Part shown: positions 26,440 to 34,432 of the stretch, in pieces
Numbering within the stretch: position 1 is the stretch's first letter
Layout of the letters: every line of letters begins with the position of its first letter
Program-made: the position numbers and the translations under genes
Assembly (NCBI RefSeq): GCF_020873895.1
Contig: NZ_JAHWGT010000029.1
Coordinates: 27,743 to 91,742 of the forward strand
Length of the DNA stretch: 64,000 nt
Source: Streptomyces sp. DH12
GTDB taxonomy: Bacteria > Actinomycetota > Actinomycetes > Streptomycetales > Streptomycetaceae
Direction of reading: 5' to 3'
The notes under the pieces: model-generated
Database searches by the model: none
Seen by the model: only the letters and a program-made list of their open reading frames with translations
Told to the model about the DNA's origin: nothing

Positions 26440-27281
26440 CCACCCCGGCCGCCGCCGCCCGCACCCTCACCGAGCACCCGCACTACCGCTACCGCGGCTG
26501 CCAGCCCGACCCCGACCAGCCCACCCGCGCCGCCGGCGACCCCGACCTGACCGTCAACGCCTGGCTGCCGCACACCGGCGACGGCCAGGAGAACCAGGCC
26601 GAACGCCACGCCCGCGAGCGCGCCGCGATCACCGTGTGCGGCTACTGCCCCGTCCGCGCCGCGTGCCGCGCCTACGCCAACACCCTCACCGACGAGGGCC
26701 TCCTCGCCGAGCCGGAGGGCATCTGGGGCGGGGAGCTCGCCCTGGAACGCCACCGCGCGCTCATCGCCGCCCGCACCGCCGCCGCACCGGCGCCGCAGCC
26801 CGCCCCGGTCACCGCCGAGCGGCTCGCCGAGGCCCGCACCCCGGCCAAGCGGACCGTGCTGCGGGCCCTGGCCCGCCACACCGACCCCGAACTCGTCGCC
26901 ATCGCCGCGCGCATGGACCTGCGCACCGCGAACTGGCACCGCTCCGCCCTCGTCTCCCTGCTGGGCCTGGACAAGGAGACCACCACCCGCGAGCAGCTCC
27001 TCGCCGCGGCGGTGGCGCACGGGCTGCTGCCCGACACGGTGCGGATCGTGCCCGACGGCCGCTGGCCCCTGGTCGCCGCCCCCACCACCGACGGCGCCCG
27101 GCAGCGGCGCCTGGCCCCCGACATGCCCATCCAGCTCACCATCCCGGGCCTGCCGCACTACCCCCGCCGCCCGCCCGCCCCCGCCCCGCGCCGTCCGGCC
27201 GTCGTACGGCGGCTGCGGGTCGTCCCGGCGCCGACCGTCCCCCTCGCCCTTCCCCACCGCGCTCTGGAGCCCGCCGCATGA
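26436..27281 (+). CDS. WhiB-like transcription factor, long form
   Basis: This 281-residue protein starts at GTG in a four-base overlap. It has the WhiB iron-sulfur ligands Cys22, Cys68, Cys71 and Cys77 (CGYCPVRAAC) and the GIWGGE turn. WhiB proteins bind a 4Fe-4S cluster and act with sigma factors. At 281 residues it is much longer than typical (80-130), with an extra 150-residue C-terminal region containing a possible HTH (LVAIAARMDLRTANWHRSAL). Phage WhiB proteins can repress host WhiB genes. Confidence 0.85.
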   Translation: MTTPAAAARTLTEHPHYRYRGCQPDPDQPTRAAGDPDLTVNAWLPHTGDGQENQAERHARERAAITVCGYCPVRAACRAYANTLTDEGLLAEPEGIWGGELALERHRALIAARTAAAPAPQPAPVTAERLAEARTPAKRTVLRALARHTDPELVAIAARMDLRTANWHRSALVSLLGLDKETTTREQLLAAAVAHGLLPDTVRIVPDGRWPLVAAPTTDGARQRRLAPDMPIQLTIPGLPHYPRRPPAPAPRRPAVVRRLRVVPAPTVPLALPHRALEPAA

Positions 27282-27706
27282 CCACCACCCCCGACACCAC
27301 CCCGGCCCCGGCCCCGCGCGCGGCCGCCGACCCGACCGCCACCGTCGACCAGGCGCTCGCCGACCGCTGCACCACCCACGGCGCCTACCTCGCCGGCCTC
27401 ATCGCCGCCGGCATGCTCGACACCGCCGCCCGCCCCGACCGCCTCCCCGAACTCCTCTTCCCCGACGCCGACCCCGCCCTCGTCCGCGCCATATGGGACA
27501 CCGCCCTGCCCGTCGGCTACCACGCCGGACTCATCGCCGGCCAACCCCAGTGGACCCCCCACACCCTCGACCGCGCCCGCGAGCACCTCGCCCGCGCCGG
27601 GTACGCCGCCATGGCCCACCTCACCGCCCGCTCCGCCAACACCCACCGCCCCGCCGCACCCCACCCGGCCGACACCACCACCTACCGGCCCGGGGGACGC
27701 CCGTGA
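27278..27706 (+). CDS. Hypothetical protein
   Basis: This 142-residue protein starts at the ATG of an ATGA overlap with the WhiB gene. It is helical with Pro/Ala-rich ends and a middle containing LADRCTTHGAYLAGLIAAGM and VRAIWDTALPVGYHAGLIAG. No domain is recognised. Coupling at both ends (the next gene starts in a GTGA overlap) places it in the WhiB operon. Confidence 0.6.
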   Translation: MTTTPDTTPAPAPRAAADPTATVDQALADRCTTHGAYLAGLIAAGMLDTAARPDRLPELLFPDADPALVRAIWDTALPVGYHAGLIAGQPQWTPHTLDRAREHLARAGYAAMAHLTARSANTHRPAAPHPADTTTYRPGGRP

Positions 27707-28122
27707 CCACCCCCCACCGCCGGCGCGGCCGCCCCACCGCCTTCGACGACACCACCCGCCGCGCCTTCCTCGACGCCGTCACCGCCGGCATGCCCCTCGG
27801 CCAGGCCGTCCAGCACGTCGGCATCAACCCCGGCCTGCCCAGCCGCCACGCCCGCACCGACCCCGACTTCGCCCAGCAGCTCACAGACGCCAAGGCCGCC
27901 GGCCGCGCCGCCCGCCTCGCCGACGCCCCGCACGACGAGAGCCGCTACACCAACCACGGCTGCCGCTGCGACACCTGCCGCACCGCGGCGACCGCCGCCC
28001 GCACCGGCCGCCGCCACACCACCGACAGCAGCGGCAACGCCCCGCCGGGGCCGACCCTCATCACCCTCCCCACCACGCCCGGGAGTTCCCCTACTGCTTT
28101 CTCGCTGGCCAGAGCGTCTTGA
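27703..28122 (+). CDS. HTH-like protein with cysteine cluster
   Basis: This 139-residue protein starts at GTG in a four-base overlap. The N-terminal 60 residues look like a terminase-small-subunit or transposase-type HTH (TRRAFLDAVTAGMPLGQAVQHVGI). The middle has SRYTNHGCRCDTCRTAATAA, a Cys motif common in small actinobacterial HTH proteins. It is the last gene before the right inverted repeat at 28147. Confidence 0.6.
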   Translation: MTTPHRRRGRPTAFDDTTRRAFLDAVTAGMPLGQAVQHVGINPGLPSRHARTDPDFAQQLTDAKAAGRAARLADAPHDESRYTNHGCRCDTCRTAATAARTGRRHTTDSSGNAPPGPTLITLPTTPGSSPTAFSLARAS

Positions 28123-28146
28123 ACTTCGACGGGCCCGGGCAGCTGC

Positions 28147-28180
28147 CTCCCTTATTTTTGACAAATTTCTATAGGACACG
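28147..28180 (-). repeat. 34-bp inverted repeat, right copy (putative recombinase site or element end)
   Basis: On the plus strand it opens CTCCCTTATTTT and closes ATAGGACACG. Read on the minus strand it matches the left copy at 16613-16646 at 29 of 34 positions. It lies 24 bases after the last gene of the module. CCTCCC/GGGAGG also flank it as a short inverted repeat. Confidence 0.7.
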
Positions 28181-28360
28181 GGAGGGGGTTCGTACGGACG
28201 TCCGATGACCTGGCTATCTGACGGCAAGTCGGCTGATCCGACACGTTTCGCACGGGAGGAGACAAGCGGTGAGGCCAACCGATAGGCTGCGCCTGGCGCC
28301 AGACGACCACTCACTCGAGGTCGGTCGCCAAGCGCGCCGACACAAGCGGGAAAAGGTGAA

Positions 28361-28407
28361 GGCCCCGCTGAGTTCCTGCCGTTTTCGCGGGCGGCAGGAG
28401 CGGGGCC
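28361..28407 (+). terminator. Strong two-part hairpin
   Basis: GGCCCCGCT at 28361-28369 pairs with AGCGGGGCC at 28399-28407, and TCCTGCCG with CGGCAGGA inside. It could end a short leader RNA that starts near 28260, or shield the replication genes from read-through out of the upstream module. Confidence 0.65.
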
Positions 28408-28677
28408 GTTGCCGGACACCCACTCTGCGACAAGTGGTGCCGACGTGGTCGGCGCCTAGGCACTAGGACGATTGGACACCGACGTGGTGAAGCGTACCCG
28501 CACTTCGCGGAGCGCGGACAGTGGGACTGCACACTCCGGCCGGGACATCACCCCTGCGCCGTCGAGCATGAGCCCCGCCGCGACGACCCCCACGACGCGA
28601 TGAGCCCGGCCGGCGGACACACCGCCGCCCGCAGCACCCTCGCGCCCGCCGCCGGCAACACGCCCCGGCCCGGCACC

Positions 28678-28739
28678 TATACCGCGGTATACGCCCCCCG
28701 GACCGGCTCCGGCCGCACGCCGTATTACGGCGTAATACG
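28678..28739. promoter_or_regulatory. Two palindromes upstream of the replication gene
   Basis: TATACCGCGGTATA at 28678-28691 is a perfect 14-bp palindrome. CGTATTACG at 28721-28729 and CGTAATACG at 28731-28739 form a perfect inverted repeat around one G. The centres are about 45 bp apart. Both stand out as AT-containing islands in GC-rich DNA and could bind the replication protein encoded 330 bp downstream. Confidence 0.55.
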
Positions 28740-29069
28740 CAGCGGCCTCACCGACCACCCGCGCGCAGCACGCTGCCGCGGGCTTCTGCCCGTTCGCACA
28801 CCTGGAGATCGTTTGACGTAGCTCGAATCGCGGCGGGAGGTCTCCCGCTCCCCTGCCAGGGAGCGCTTCCTCTACCGCCTGGCCGCTTCGTCCGTTCGGT
28901 GGTGCCACCCACCGGCGGCCTTCACGGCCTCGTACCACGACCCGGCCTGCCAGCCGAGTCAAGGCCCATCGGGTGCCACCCCGAGGGCATTTCAGGTTCG
29001 CCCAGAACCAGCACCCACCAGAGCGGGGCTTTTTCGTGCCTGCTCACGTAAGAGAAGGACGGGTACATA

Positions 29070-30464
29070 GTGCAGCACAGCACGCCGTCTTGTCAGCTTT
29101 CGCGCGCCCGCGTGGGCGTTTCGTCCTCAAATTCACTGCTCTCGGGTGACATCCGGTGCCGCGAAACCGCACTTCGGGTGGCACCGGAACACCAGTGGCT
29201 CGCCACCACCACGGGCCGGATCGCCACAGATCCGTACTCGTGGATGCAGGCCGTGCACTGGGTCGGTGGCTCCGGGCTGTACATCCCGACCCAGAAGCAC
29301 GGCCCGAAGTGGGGGCCGACCACGGTCCTCATCGCTCAGGAGATTTCCGCGTTGGGGGAGTGCCGGCCGAGCGTCGGGTACCTGGCGCGCAAACTCGGCC
29401 TGTCAGAGCGGACGGTGAAGTACCACCTGGCGATCCTGCGGGAGTCCGGGCTGCTGGTGTACCGCAGCAAGGGCACCCGCATCCAGGGCCAGGTCCGTCA
29501 GGCTTCCGTGTACGAGCGGGTCGTGCCGGTGGAGTTTGACCACGCTCTGGGCATTCGCACGAAGGTACGCGACGACGACGCTCCGGCGTACACGCGGGTG
29601 CCGGTGGGGATCGCCGAAGCTGGCCGGAAGGCCGTCGGGAAGCTGGCGAAGAAGGCCGCTCGCAAGATGAGCCGGACGCGGACATCCCGGACTCGTTCGC
29701 GAGACGAACGTTGCACCCCAATGCAGGTTGGTACCTCAGCTCTCTCTACTACCGGTACTTCCAGCCTTCCCTCTGAGAGCAAGCTCGCCAGCGGGGAGAG
29801 CCAGTCCCCCACCCCGAAGAAGTCCACCCGCGGGCCGAAGAAGGTCAACCGGGTCGGCCGCCGCTACCAGGTCGCCGGCGAACTCATCTCCTCGGTGCCC
29901 TGGCTGGGGCGCGCCTCCCGGGCGCGTGTGGCCTGGATCGTCCGGCACGTAGCTGATGCCGGATGGACCGCAGTGGAGATCCGGGCCGTCGCCGAAGCCG
30001 TTCCCCTGGTCGCTGCCGAGGTCCGCCGCCCGTCGGGGATGCTTGCCCACCGGCTCAAGGGCGCTCACGAGCTGTTCACCACCGTCGAGCGTCGCCGGAC
30101 CGCGGTGCTGGCGTGGCAGGAGTCCCGCGCCGCCGAGCGGGCCCGCCACCACGGCTTCGACGATGTTCAGCAGCAGCCGACCCGGCGGTCGGTGCAGCGG
30201 CTCGTCAACGACGCGTGCGTCCAGGTTGCCGTCGGTACGGCCAGCCAAGTCGTCGAGTACGCCGCTGGCGATGCCGGCGACCTCGAGGGCCTGGACCCGA
30301 CCACGGTCCTGCAGATGCGCGCTGCCGCCGAGGCTGACCACGCCCTGATCCACGCCGCCCTACAGGTCATGGGTGAGCGAGACACCCGCCGCCTGTACAC
30401 CAACCGGCTCGTCGACCTCGCCCTCAAGACCGCCGCCCAACAGCTCACCCACGCCGCTTTCTGA
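29070..30464 (+). CDS. Winged-helix protein, putative replication initiator
   Basis: This 464-residue protein starts at GTG with AAGGA about ten bases upstream. Residues 95-140 form a winged helix (VGYLARKLGLSERTVKYHLAILRESG) followed by a beta wing. A basic linker (KLAKKAARKMSRTRTSRTRSR) leads to a second helical domain from about residue 270. The layout of DNA-binding domain, basic linker and helical domain, followed by a DciA-like gene, resembles replication genes of Streptomyces plasmids, so I call it a putative initiator. It could instead be a regulator; no helicase or primase motif is present. Confidence 0.6.
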   Translation: MQHSTPSCQLSRARVGVSSSNSLLSGDIRCRETALRVAPEHQWLATTTGRIATDPYSWMQAVHWVGGSGLYIPTQKHGPKWGPTTVLIAQEISALGECRPSVGYLARKLGLSERTVKYHLAILRESGLLVYRSKGTRIQGQVRQASVYERVVPVEFDHALGIRTKVRDDDAPAYTRVPVGIAEAGRKAVGKLAKKAARKMSRTRTSRTRSRDERCTPMQVGTSALSTTGTSSLPSESKLASGESQSPTPKKSTRGPKKVNRVGRRYQVAGELISSVPWLGRASRARVAWIVRHVADAGWTAVEIRAVAEAVPLVAAEVRRPSGMLAHRLKGAHELFTTVERRRTAVLAWQESRAAERARHHGFDDVQQQPTRRSVQRLVNDACVQVAVGTASQVVEYAAGDAGDLEGLDPTTVLQMRAAAEADHALIHAALQVMGERDTRRLYTNRLVDLALKTAAQQLTHAAF

Positions 30465-30476
30465 CAGGAGGAACCC

Positions 30477-31289
30477 ATGCCCGACAGCCAGCAGCACACA
30501 GGCGCGGACCTCGCTCGCCAGGCCCTCAACGCCTACAGGTCCAAGGCCGCCAACCTCCCCGCGGGCCCCGTCCGCAAGCCCCGGCCCCGAGTCCGCGCCA
30601 CCGATCGAGGCAGCGGCCGAGACCCCGTCGGCTTCGGCACGGTCCTCACCCAGATCGGCGCCGAACAGGGCTGGACCACCGGACTCGACGGCGGGGGAAT
30701 CCTCGACCGGTGGGAAGAACTCTGCCCCAGCGCCCTCCTCGGCCACGTGCAGCCCGTCGCCTTCGACCCCGACAAGGGCCGGCTCGACCTCCGCCCCCTC
30801 TCTGACGCGTACGCCGCGCAGCTGCGGCTCCTCGGCGGCCAGCTCGCCAAGCACATCAACGACGGCCACGGTCGGCAGTCGGTGCGCACCATCCGCGTCC
30901 TGCCGGTCGGCGCCGTCACCTCGGCGGTCGCGTCCCCGAGCGCGCCGAACGCCCCCCGAGACGCGGCGGACGTTCCGGTTCGAACCCGCGAGAACGCCTC
31001 CCCGGGCTACCGGCTGGCACTTGCCGCCGCTCTGGCACACAAGCCCGACCACAGCACCCTCCTGGACGAGCGGATCCGTGCCGCGGTCGAGGCTTCCGAC
31101 CGATGGCTCGCCGACCCCGCCAACCGGCAGCCCAAAGACGCCTTCCCCGACGCCGGCGCCGCGCAGGAGCGGGCAGCCGCAGCAGTCGGCCCGGCACCGG
31201 GAAGTCTTGAGGCCAGCATCCAAGCAGCGCTGCGCTACAAGCACTCCCACAACGGCCGGGAGCCGCAGCGCCTCTTCCAGGCGTCGTGA
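30477..31289 (+). CDS. DciA/DUF721-like protein, putative helicase loader
   Basis: This 270-residue protein starts at ATG after ACAGGAGGAACCC, a near-perfect ribosome binding site. Residues 50-145 match the DUF721 pattern: GFGTVLTQIGAEQGWTTGL, WEELCPSALLGHVQPVAFD, then GRLDLRPLSDAYAAQLRLLG and IRVLPVG. DUF721 proteins include DciA, the ancestral bacterial replicative-helicase loader. The C-terminal half is variable with an RxxxAA-rich helical tail. Paired with the upstream winged-helix gene, it is likely to recruit host DnaB to the plasmid origin. Confidence 0.75.
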   Translation: MPDSQQHTGADLARQALNAYRSKAANLPAGPVRKPRPRVRATDRGSGRDPVGFGTVLTQIGAEQGWTTGLDGGGILDRWEELCPSALLGHVQPVAFDPDKGRLDLRPLSDAYAAQLRLLGGQLAKHINDGHGRQSVRTIRVLPVGAVTSAVASPSAPNAPRDAADVPVRTRENASPGYRLALAAALAHKPDHSTLLDERIRAAVEASDRWLADPANRQPKDAFPDAGAAQERAAAAVGPAPGSLEASIQAALRYKHSHNGREPQRLFQAS

Positions 31290-31735
31290 CCGTCCTCACC
31301 GACCACGCGCGGATCCTGGTCACCGGCTCACGGACCTGGACCGACTGGGGCCTCCTCGACACGGTCCTGATGGACACCTGGCACGACGCCGTCCAAGACG
31401 GCTACCCAGGCATCCACCTCACCCACGGGGCCTGCCCGGACGGGGCGGACAGCATGGTCGGTGCCTGGGCTGTCGAGCACCACGTCCCCCAGGACCCGCA
31501 CCCGGCCGACTGGACCGCCCCCTGCCCGCTCCACTGCGCACCCGGGCACCGGCGCCGCCGCCGGGACGGCACCGATTACTGCCCGACTGCCGGGCCCCGC
31601 CGCAACCAGCACATGGTCGACCTGCGGCCGCTCCTGGTCATCGCCTTCCATCACGCCAGGTCGTCCGGCACGGCGGACTGCATGCGCCGCGCTGAGAGCG
31701 CTGGAATCCCCGTCCGCCGCATTACGGGCGCCTGA
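31286..31735 (+). CDS. SLOG-family (YspA-like, DUF2493) protein
   Basis: This 149-residue protein starts at GTG in a GTGA overlap with the DciA-like gene. It has RILVTGSRTWTD at the N-terminus, LTHGACPDGADSMVGAWA in the middle and PRRNQHMVD before GTADCMRRAESAGIPV, the Rossmann-like pattern of YspA/cpYpsA SLOG proteins. These bind nucleotides or related ligands; their exact roles are mostly unknown. Presence on phages and plasmids is common. Confidence 0.75.
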   Translation: MTVLTDHARILVTGSRTWTDWGLLDTVLMDTWHDAVQDGYPGIHLTHGACPDGADSMVGAWAVEHHVPQDPHPADWTAPCPLHCAPGHRRRRRDGTDYCPTAGPRRNQHMVDLRPLLVIAFHHARSSGTADCMRRAESAGIPVRRITGA

Positions 31736-31784
31736 CCGGTCGCCTCGCCCTCGCCGTCCTGGCGGTCAGCGTGACGGGCCCGGC

Positions 31785-31858
31785 AGGTGGTGACCATTGG
31801 TCACCACCTTCACGTCAGAATGACCAAAAGGTGGTGACCAATGGTCACCACCTTTTGG
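31785..31858. promoter_or_regulatory. Two long palindromes beside parAB, candidate centromere (parS)
   Basis: A perfect 25-bp palindrome at 31785-31809 and a perfect 35-bp palindrome at 31824-31858 share the 11-base arm GGTGGTGACCA on either side of a single central base. The two centres, T and A, make them copies in opposite orientation. The centres are 44 bp apart. They lie between the stop of the SLOG gene and the stop of the minus-strand parB-like gene, so a bidirectional terminator role is also possible. Confidence 0.7.
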
Positions 31859-31877
31859 AGGGGCGGGCGAGCGAGTC

Positions 31878-32798
31878 CTACTCCGCTGCGACGCCCAGGC
31901 TCTGCATGAACTCCTCGATGCCCGCCTTCAACGCTTCGGCCTCACGGGTTGCCAGGTGCGGGTCCTTCTCGGCGAGCTTCCGCAGACGTTCCACTATCCG
32001 ACTGGCCTCCGAGGGCTGTGCAGCGGCAGCCGGGCGGTTGTCAGGGCCAGGGGCAGCGGGAGTGACGTCCTTCGGGGCGGCGAACCCGAGGAAGTTCGCC
32101 GCCTCCTCGAGGGACTTCTCCGTGACGCTCCCCTGCCTGCTCGCTTCGACCCAGACAGCCCGCACGGCATCCCGACCGTGCTTGTCCAGTACCGGCACCA
32201 GCACGCGCAGGGGCCGTTCCTTCAGCTCCTGCGTCGTCAGGTCCTCCACTGCCTGCGCCACACCCAGGGAGCGGATGATGTTGTTCGCCTGGTGCTTCTT
32301 GAACCCGAACCGCTCAAGGACGAGGTCCCCGAAGGTGTCATGGCCGCTGGTCTTGTGCAGCTCCTCCTCCTTGATGGCCCGGAGCCGCAAGCCGAGACCG
32401 ATCAGCCGCTGCTGCTCCGCGCGCTCGTGGTTCGCCCGGGCTGCGTACTGCACGGCCAGGATGCCGCGGCTGTAGAACTCCAGCCGCTCTCCCGGGTCCA
32501 CGGACGTCGGCTCGACGAACTCCGGCATCGGCAGGTAGCCGGTGGCCGTCGCCCGCGATGCGACAGCACTCTCGACTGCCGGCTGGCTCGCGGTGTCGGC
32601 CGGAGCCGGTTGCGGGATGACAGCGACGGGAGCCGGGGACGCAGCGGCCGGCGCAGCGGCCTGTCCTGCCGCCGCTTCACGCTGGCGCTGCTGCTGCTCC
32701 TCTTCCCAAGCACGCAGTTGTTCTTCCCTCACCGAGTCGACGCCGCCTCCGGCGCCTCCTACGACGGGGATCGGCGGGGGAACCTTCCGTGAGCTCAT
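31878..32798 (-). CDS. parB: ParB-like partition protein
   Basis: This 306-residue protein starts in an ATGA overlap with parA. The first 100 residues are disordered and Pro/Ala-rich. Residues 105-200 are helical with an HTH-like segment (LHKTSGHDTFGDLVLERFGFKKHQANNIIRSLGVA), and the C-terminus has a charged helix (IVERLRKLAEKDPHLATREAEALKAG) that could dimerise. It lacks the N-terminal ParB CTPase motifs, so the name rests on operon position after ParA and the DNA-binding segment. The palindromes just beyond its stop are candidate binding sites. Confidence 0.65.
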   Translation of the reverse strand: MSSRKVPPPIPVVGGAGGGVDSVREEQLRAWEEEQQQRQREAAAGQAAAPAAASPAPVAVIPQPAPADTASQPAVESAVASRATATGYLPMPEFVEPTSVDPGERLEFYSRGILAVQYAARANHERAEQQRLIGLGLRLRAIKEEELHKTSGHDTFGDLVLERFGFKKHQANNIIRSLGVAQAVEDLTTQELKERPLRVLVPVLDKHGRDAVRAVWVEASRQGSVTEKSLEEAANFLGFAAPKDVTPAAPGPDNRPAAAAQPSEASRIVERLRKLAEKDPHLATREAEALKAGIEEFMQSLGVAAE

Positions 32799-33940
32799 GC
32801 CGCCAGCTCCTTCGCCAAGGTCCGCATGATGTGGGCCTGCTCGGAGTCGGGTGCGTACTCCAGGAGCGGCACCTGGTAGTCCGACGACTCACGGCCTTCG
32901 ATGGTGTCCTTCAGTGTCGCCAGGACGCCGGGAGTCGTGAGCTCGTTCCAGCCCTCGTAGAAGCTGCGGGTCACGACACCCTTTCGAGCGTCGTAGGCGT
33001 TGACGACGAACCCGAGCTGGTCGACGACAGCACCGGTCATCCGCATGTGGGCGTTGATCTGGTCGCAGAGGAGGCTGTACGCGTCGAAGGAAGCTCGGTC
33101 GGACCAGACGGGCATCAGGATGCCGGAGTGGTCGATCAGCTCACCCGGACGGCGCTGGGCGTAGTTGATCGCGAGGTCCATGGCCAGACCGAGGTTCGGG
33201 GGCCCGTCCAGGATGATGACGTCGTAGCTGTCCTCGATGGGCGCCAGGGCCCGGGCGAGGCAGGTATCGCGGCCGACTTGCAGCGTGGCGAGCTTCACGT
33301 CGGTGAGGAAGGCGTCCCGGTGAGCGGGCAGCACGTGCAGCCGACCGCCGAACCGCTCGTGGGGGAGAGCCACGAGCGACCGGGCCAGGTGCTTTTTCCC
33401 TTCACCCAGCATGTGGGTGAGGAGGCTGTCCGCGCCTTCGGGAAGACCGGGGATCTGGAGCCTGCTGGTGAGGTGGGCCTGGGGGTCGTAGTCGACGAGC
33501 AGGACGTTCAAGCCCGCTTCGGCCATGGCCTGGGCAAGGCCGGAGGCAACGAAGGTCTTGCCGACGCCCCCCTTCTGGTTTCCGACCAGGATCCGCTTCA
33601 CCGGCTGGGCGACGAGCCGCTGCTTCGGGGAAGGGTGCACCTCGAGCCAGGACGTGAGGGCCTGGGCCATGCCCTGCACCTTGGTGATGCCGCGACGGTC
33701 GCATTCGGTGGTGAACCGCTCCGGGCCGCCGGCGGGGAGGAAGACACCCCACGACTTGGCGCCGTAGGTCTTCACCTCGTGAGAGGTCGGCGTGTCGTAC
33801 CACTGGTTCAGGGCCGAGGTGACTGCATCCTGCATGTTCAGCCCGTGCTCCGCCGCGCGGATCCGTAGATCCCTCCGCAGCTCGGGTGACAGGTTGACGA
33901 GCAACTTTTCGCGTGCCTCGTCGATCTTCTGGTCGGTCAT
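32795..33940 (-). CDS. parA: ParA partition ATPase with N-terminal ribbon-helix-helix-like segment
   Basis: The ATG at 33940 gives 381 residues; a TTG at 33949 is possible but no ribosome binding site is clear. The deviant Walker A is GNQKGGVGKTFVASGLA, Walker A' is LLVDYDPQAH and Walker B is VIILDGPP, as in ParA/MinD ATPases. Residues 10-45 (KLLVNLSPELRRDLRIRAAEHG) have an RHH-like strand-helix-helix, unlike the usual winged helix of long ParA proteins. It should move plasmid copies along the nucleoid with its downstream partner. Confidence 0.9.
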   Translation of the reverse strand: MTDQKIDEAREKLLVNLSPELRRDLRIRAAEHGLNMQDAVTSALNQWYDTPTSHEVKTYGAKSWGVFLPAGGPERFTTECDRRGITKVQGMAQALTSWLEVHPSPKQRLVAQPVKRILVGNQKGGVGKTFVASGLAQAMAEAGLNVLLVDYDPQAHLTSRLQIPGLPEGADSLLTHMLGEGKKHLARSLVALPHERFGGRLHVLPAHRDAFLTDVKLATLQVGRDTCLARALAPIEDSYDVIILDGPPNLGLAMDLAINYAQRRPGELIDHSGILMPVWSDRASFDAYSLLCDQINAHMRMTGAVVDQLGFVVNAYDARKGVVTRSFYEGWNELTTPGVLATLKDTIEGRESSDYQVPLLEYAPDSEQAHIMRTLAKELAA

Positions 33941-34432
33941 GGCGAGCAAATTACCAGTCCCGTGTCCGTTCAGGGGCGTCCAGCCTTACGGATATGACCC
34001 GATTGCCGCAACGGCTCCGGCGGACGCTGGATCTGACAGTTCATCGGATCAAGGGGCCAGGGGCGATGCCGCTTACGCAGCGGGGAGGAACGGGCAACAT
34101 CTACCGGCATGGCGGGACGGCGGTCTACAATCACCGTCATCTGACGGGCGTGCCCGTGAGGTCTCAGCCCCCGTCGGGCGGGTCGTTGTCGGCTACACCG
34201 TCCCCTTCCGCGCGGGGGTTCGTCATGTCCACTGCGGCCGAACTCGGCTGCAAGGGCTTGCCGGAAGCGTTCAAGCTGTGCCCAAAACTAAGCGTCTACT
34301 TACCTATCGGGCGCCGCGTGGTGCACAGTGACACACGCAGGGGGGCTGACTGGCAGCAGTCCCCTCCGCGGTCCGGCACCCGACCAGGCCGGCCCGTGCC
34401 CTTCCCAGCTGCCGGAGGAGCGGAGACGCCCC
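33941..34432. other. Intergenic region between parA and the next plus-strand gene
   Basis: No convincing gene is seen in this 492-bp stretch. On the minus strand a possible parA promoter reads TTGCGG at 34011-34006, a 17-bp spacer and TAAGGC at 33988-33983. Several short GC-rich hairpins are present near 34140-34210. A frame from an ATG at 34225 was judged unlikely to be coding. Confidence 0.4.

Larger units (their letters stand above)
28181..29069. other. Noncoding region before the replication genes
   Basis: I see no convincing gene in this 889-bp stretch. It contains a strong hairpin (28361-28407) and two perfect palindromes (28678-28691 and 28721-28739). Its position just upstream of a replication-type gene makes it a candidate origin or control region. 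A GTG at 28269 with GGAGG upstream opens a 65-codon frame, but the frame runs through the hairpin and encodes low-complexity basic sequence. Confidence 0.5.

Noticed and set aside
28269-28466. 65-codon frame with GTG and a GGAGG upstream
   Set aside because: It runs through the strong hairpin at 28361-28407 and encodes basic low-complexity sequence with no neighbour support.
28600-28821. 73-codon frame over the two palindromes upstream of the replication gene
   Set aside because: No ribosome binding site, and the palindromes explain the sequence better.
30967-30995. GGTTCGAACCC-like string resembling a tRNA T-arm
   Set aside because: It lies in the DciA-like coding frame and no acceptor or anticodon stem fits. 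I found no tRNA in the window.
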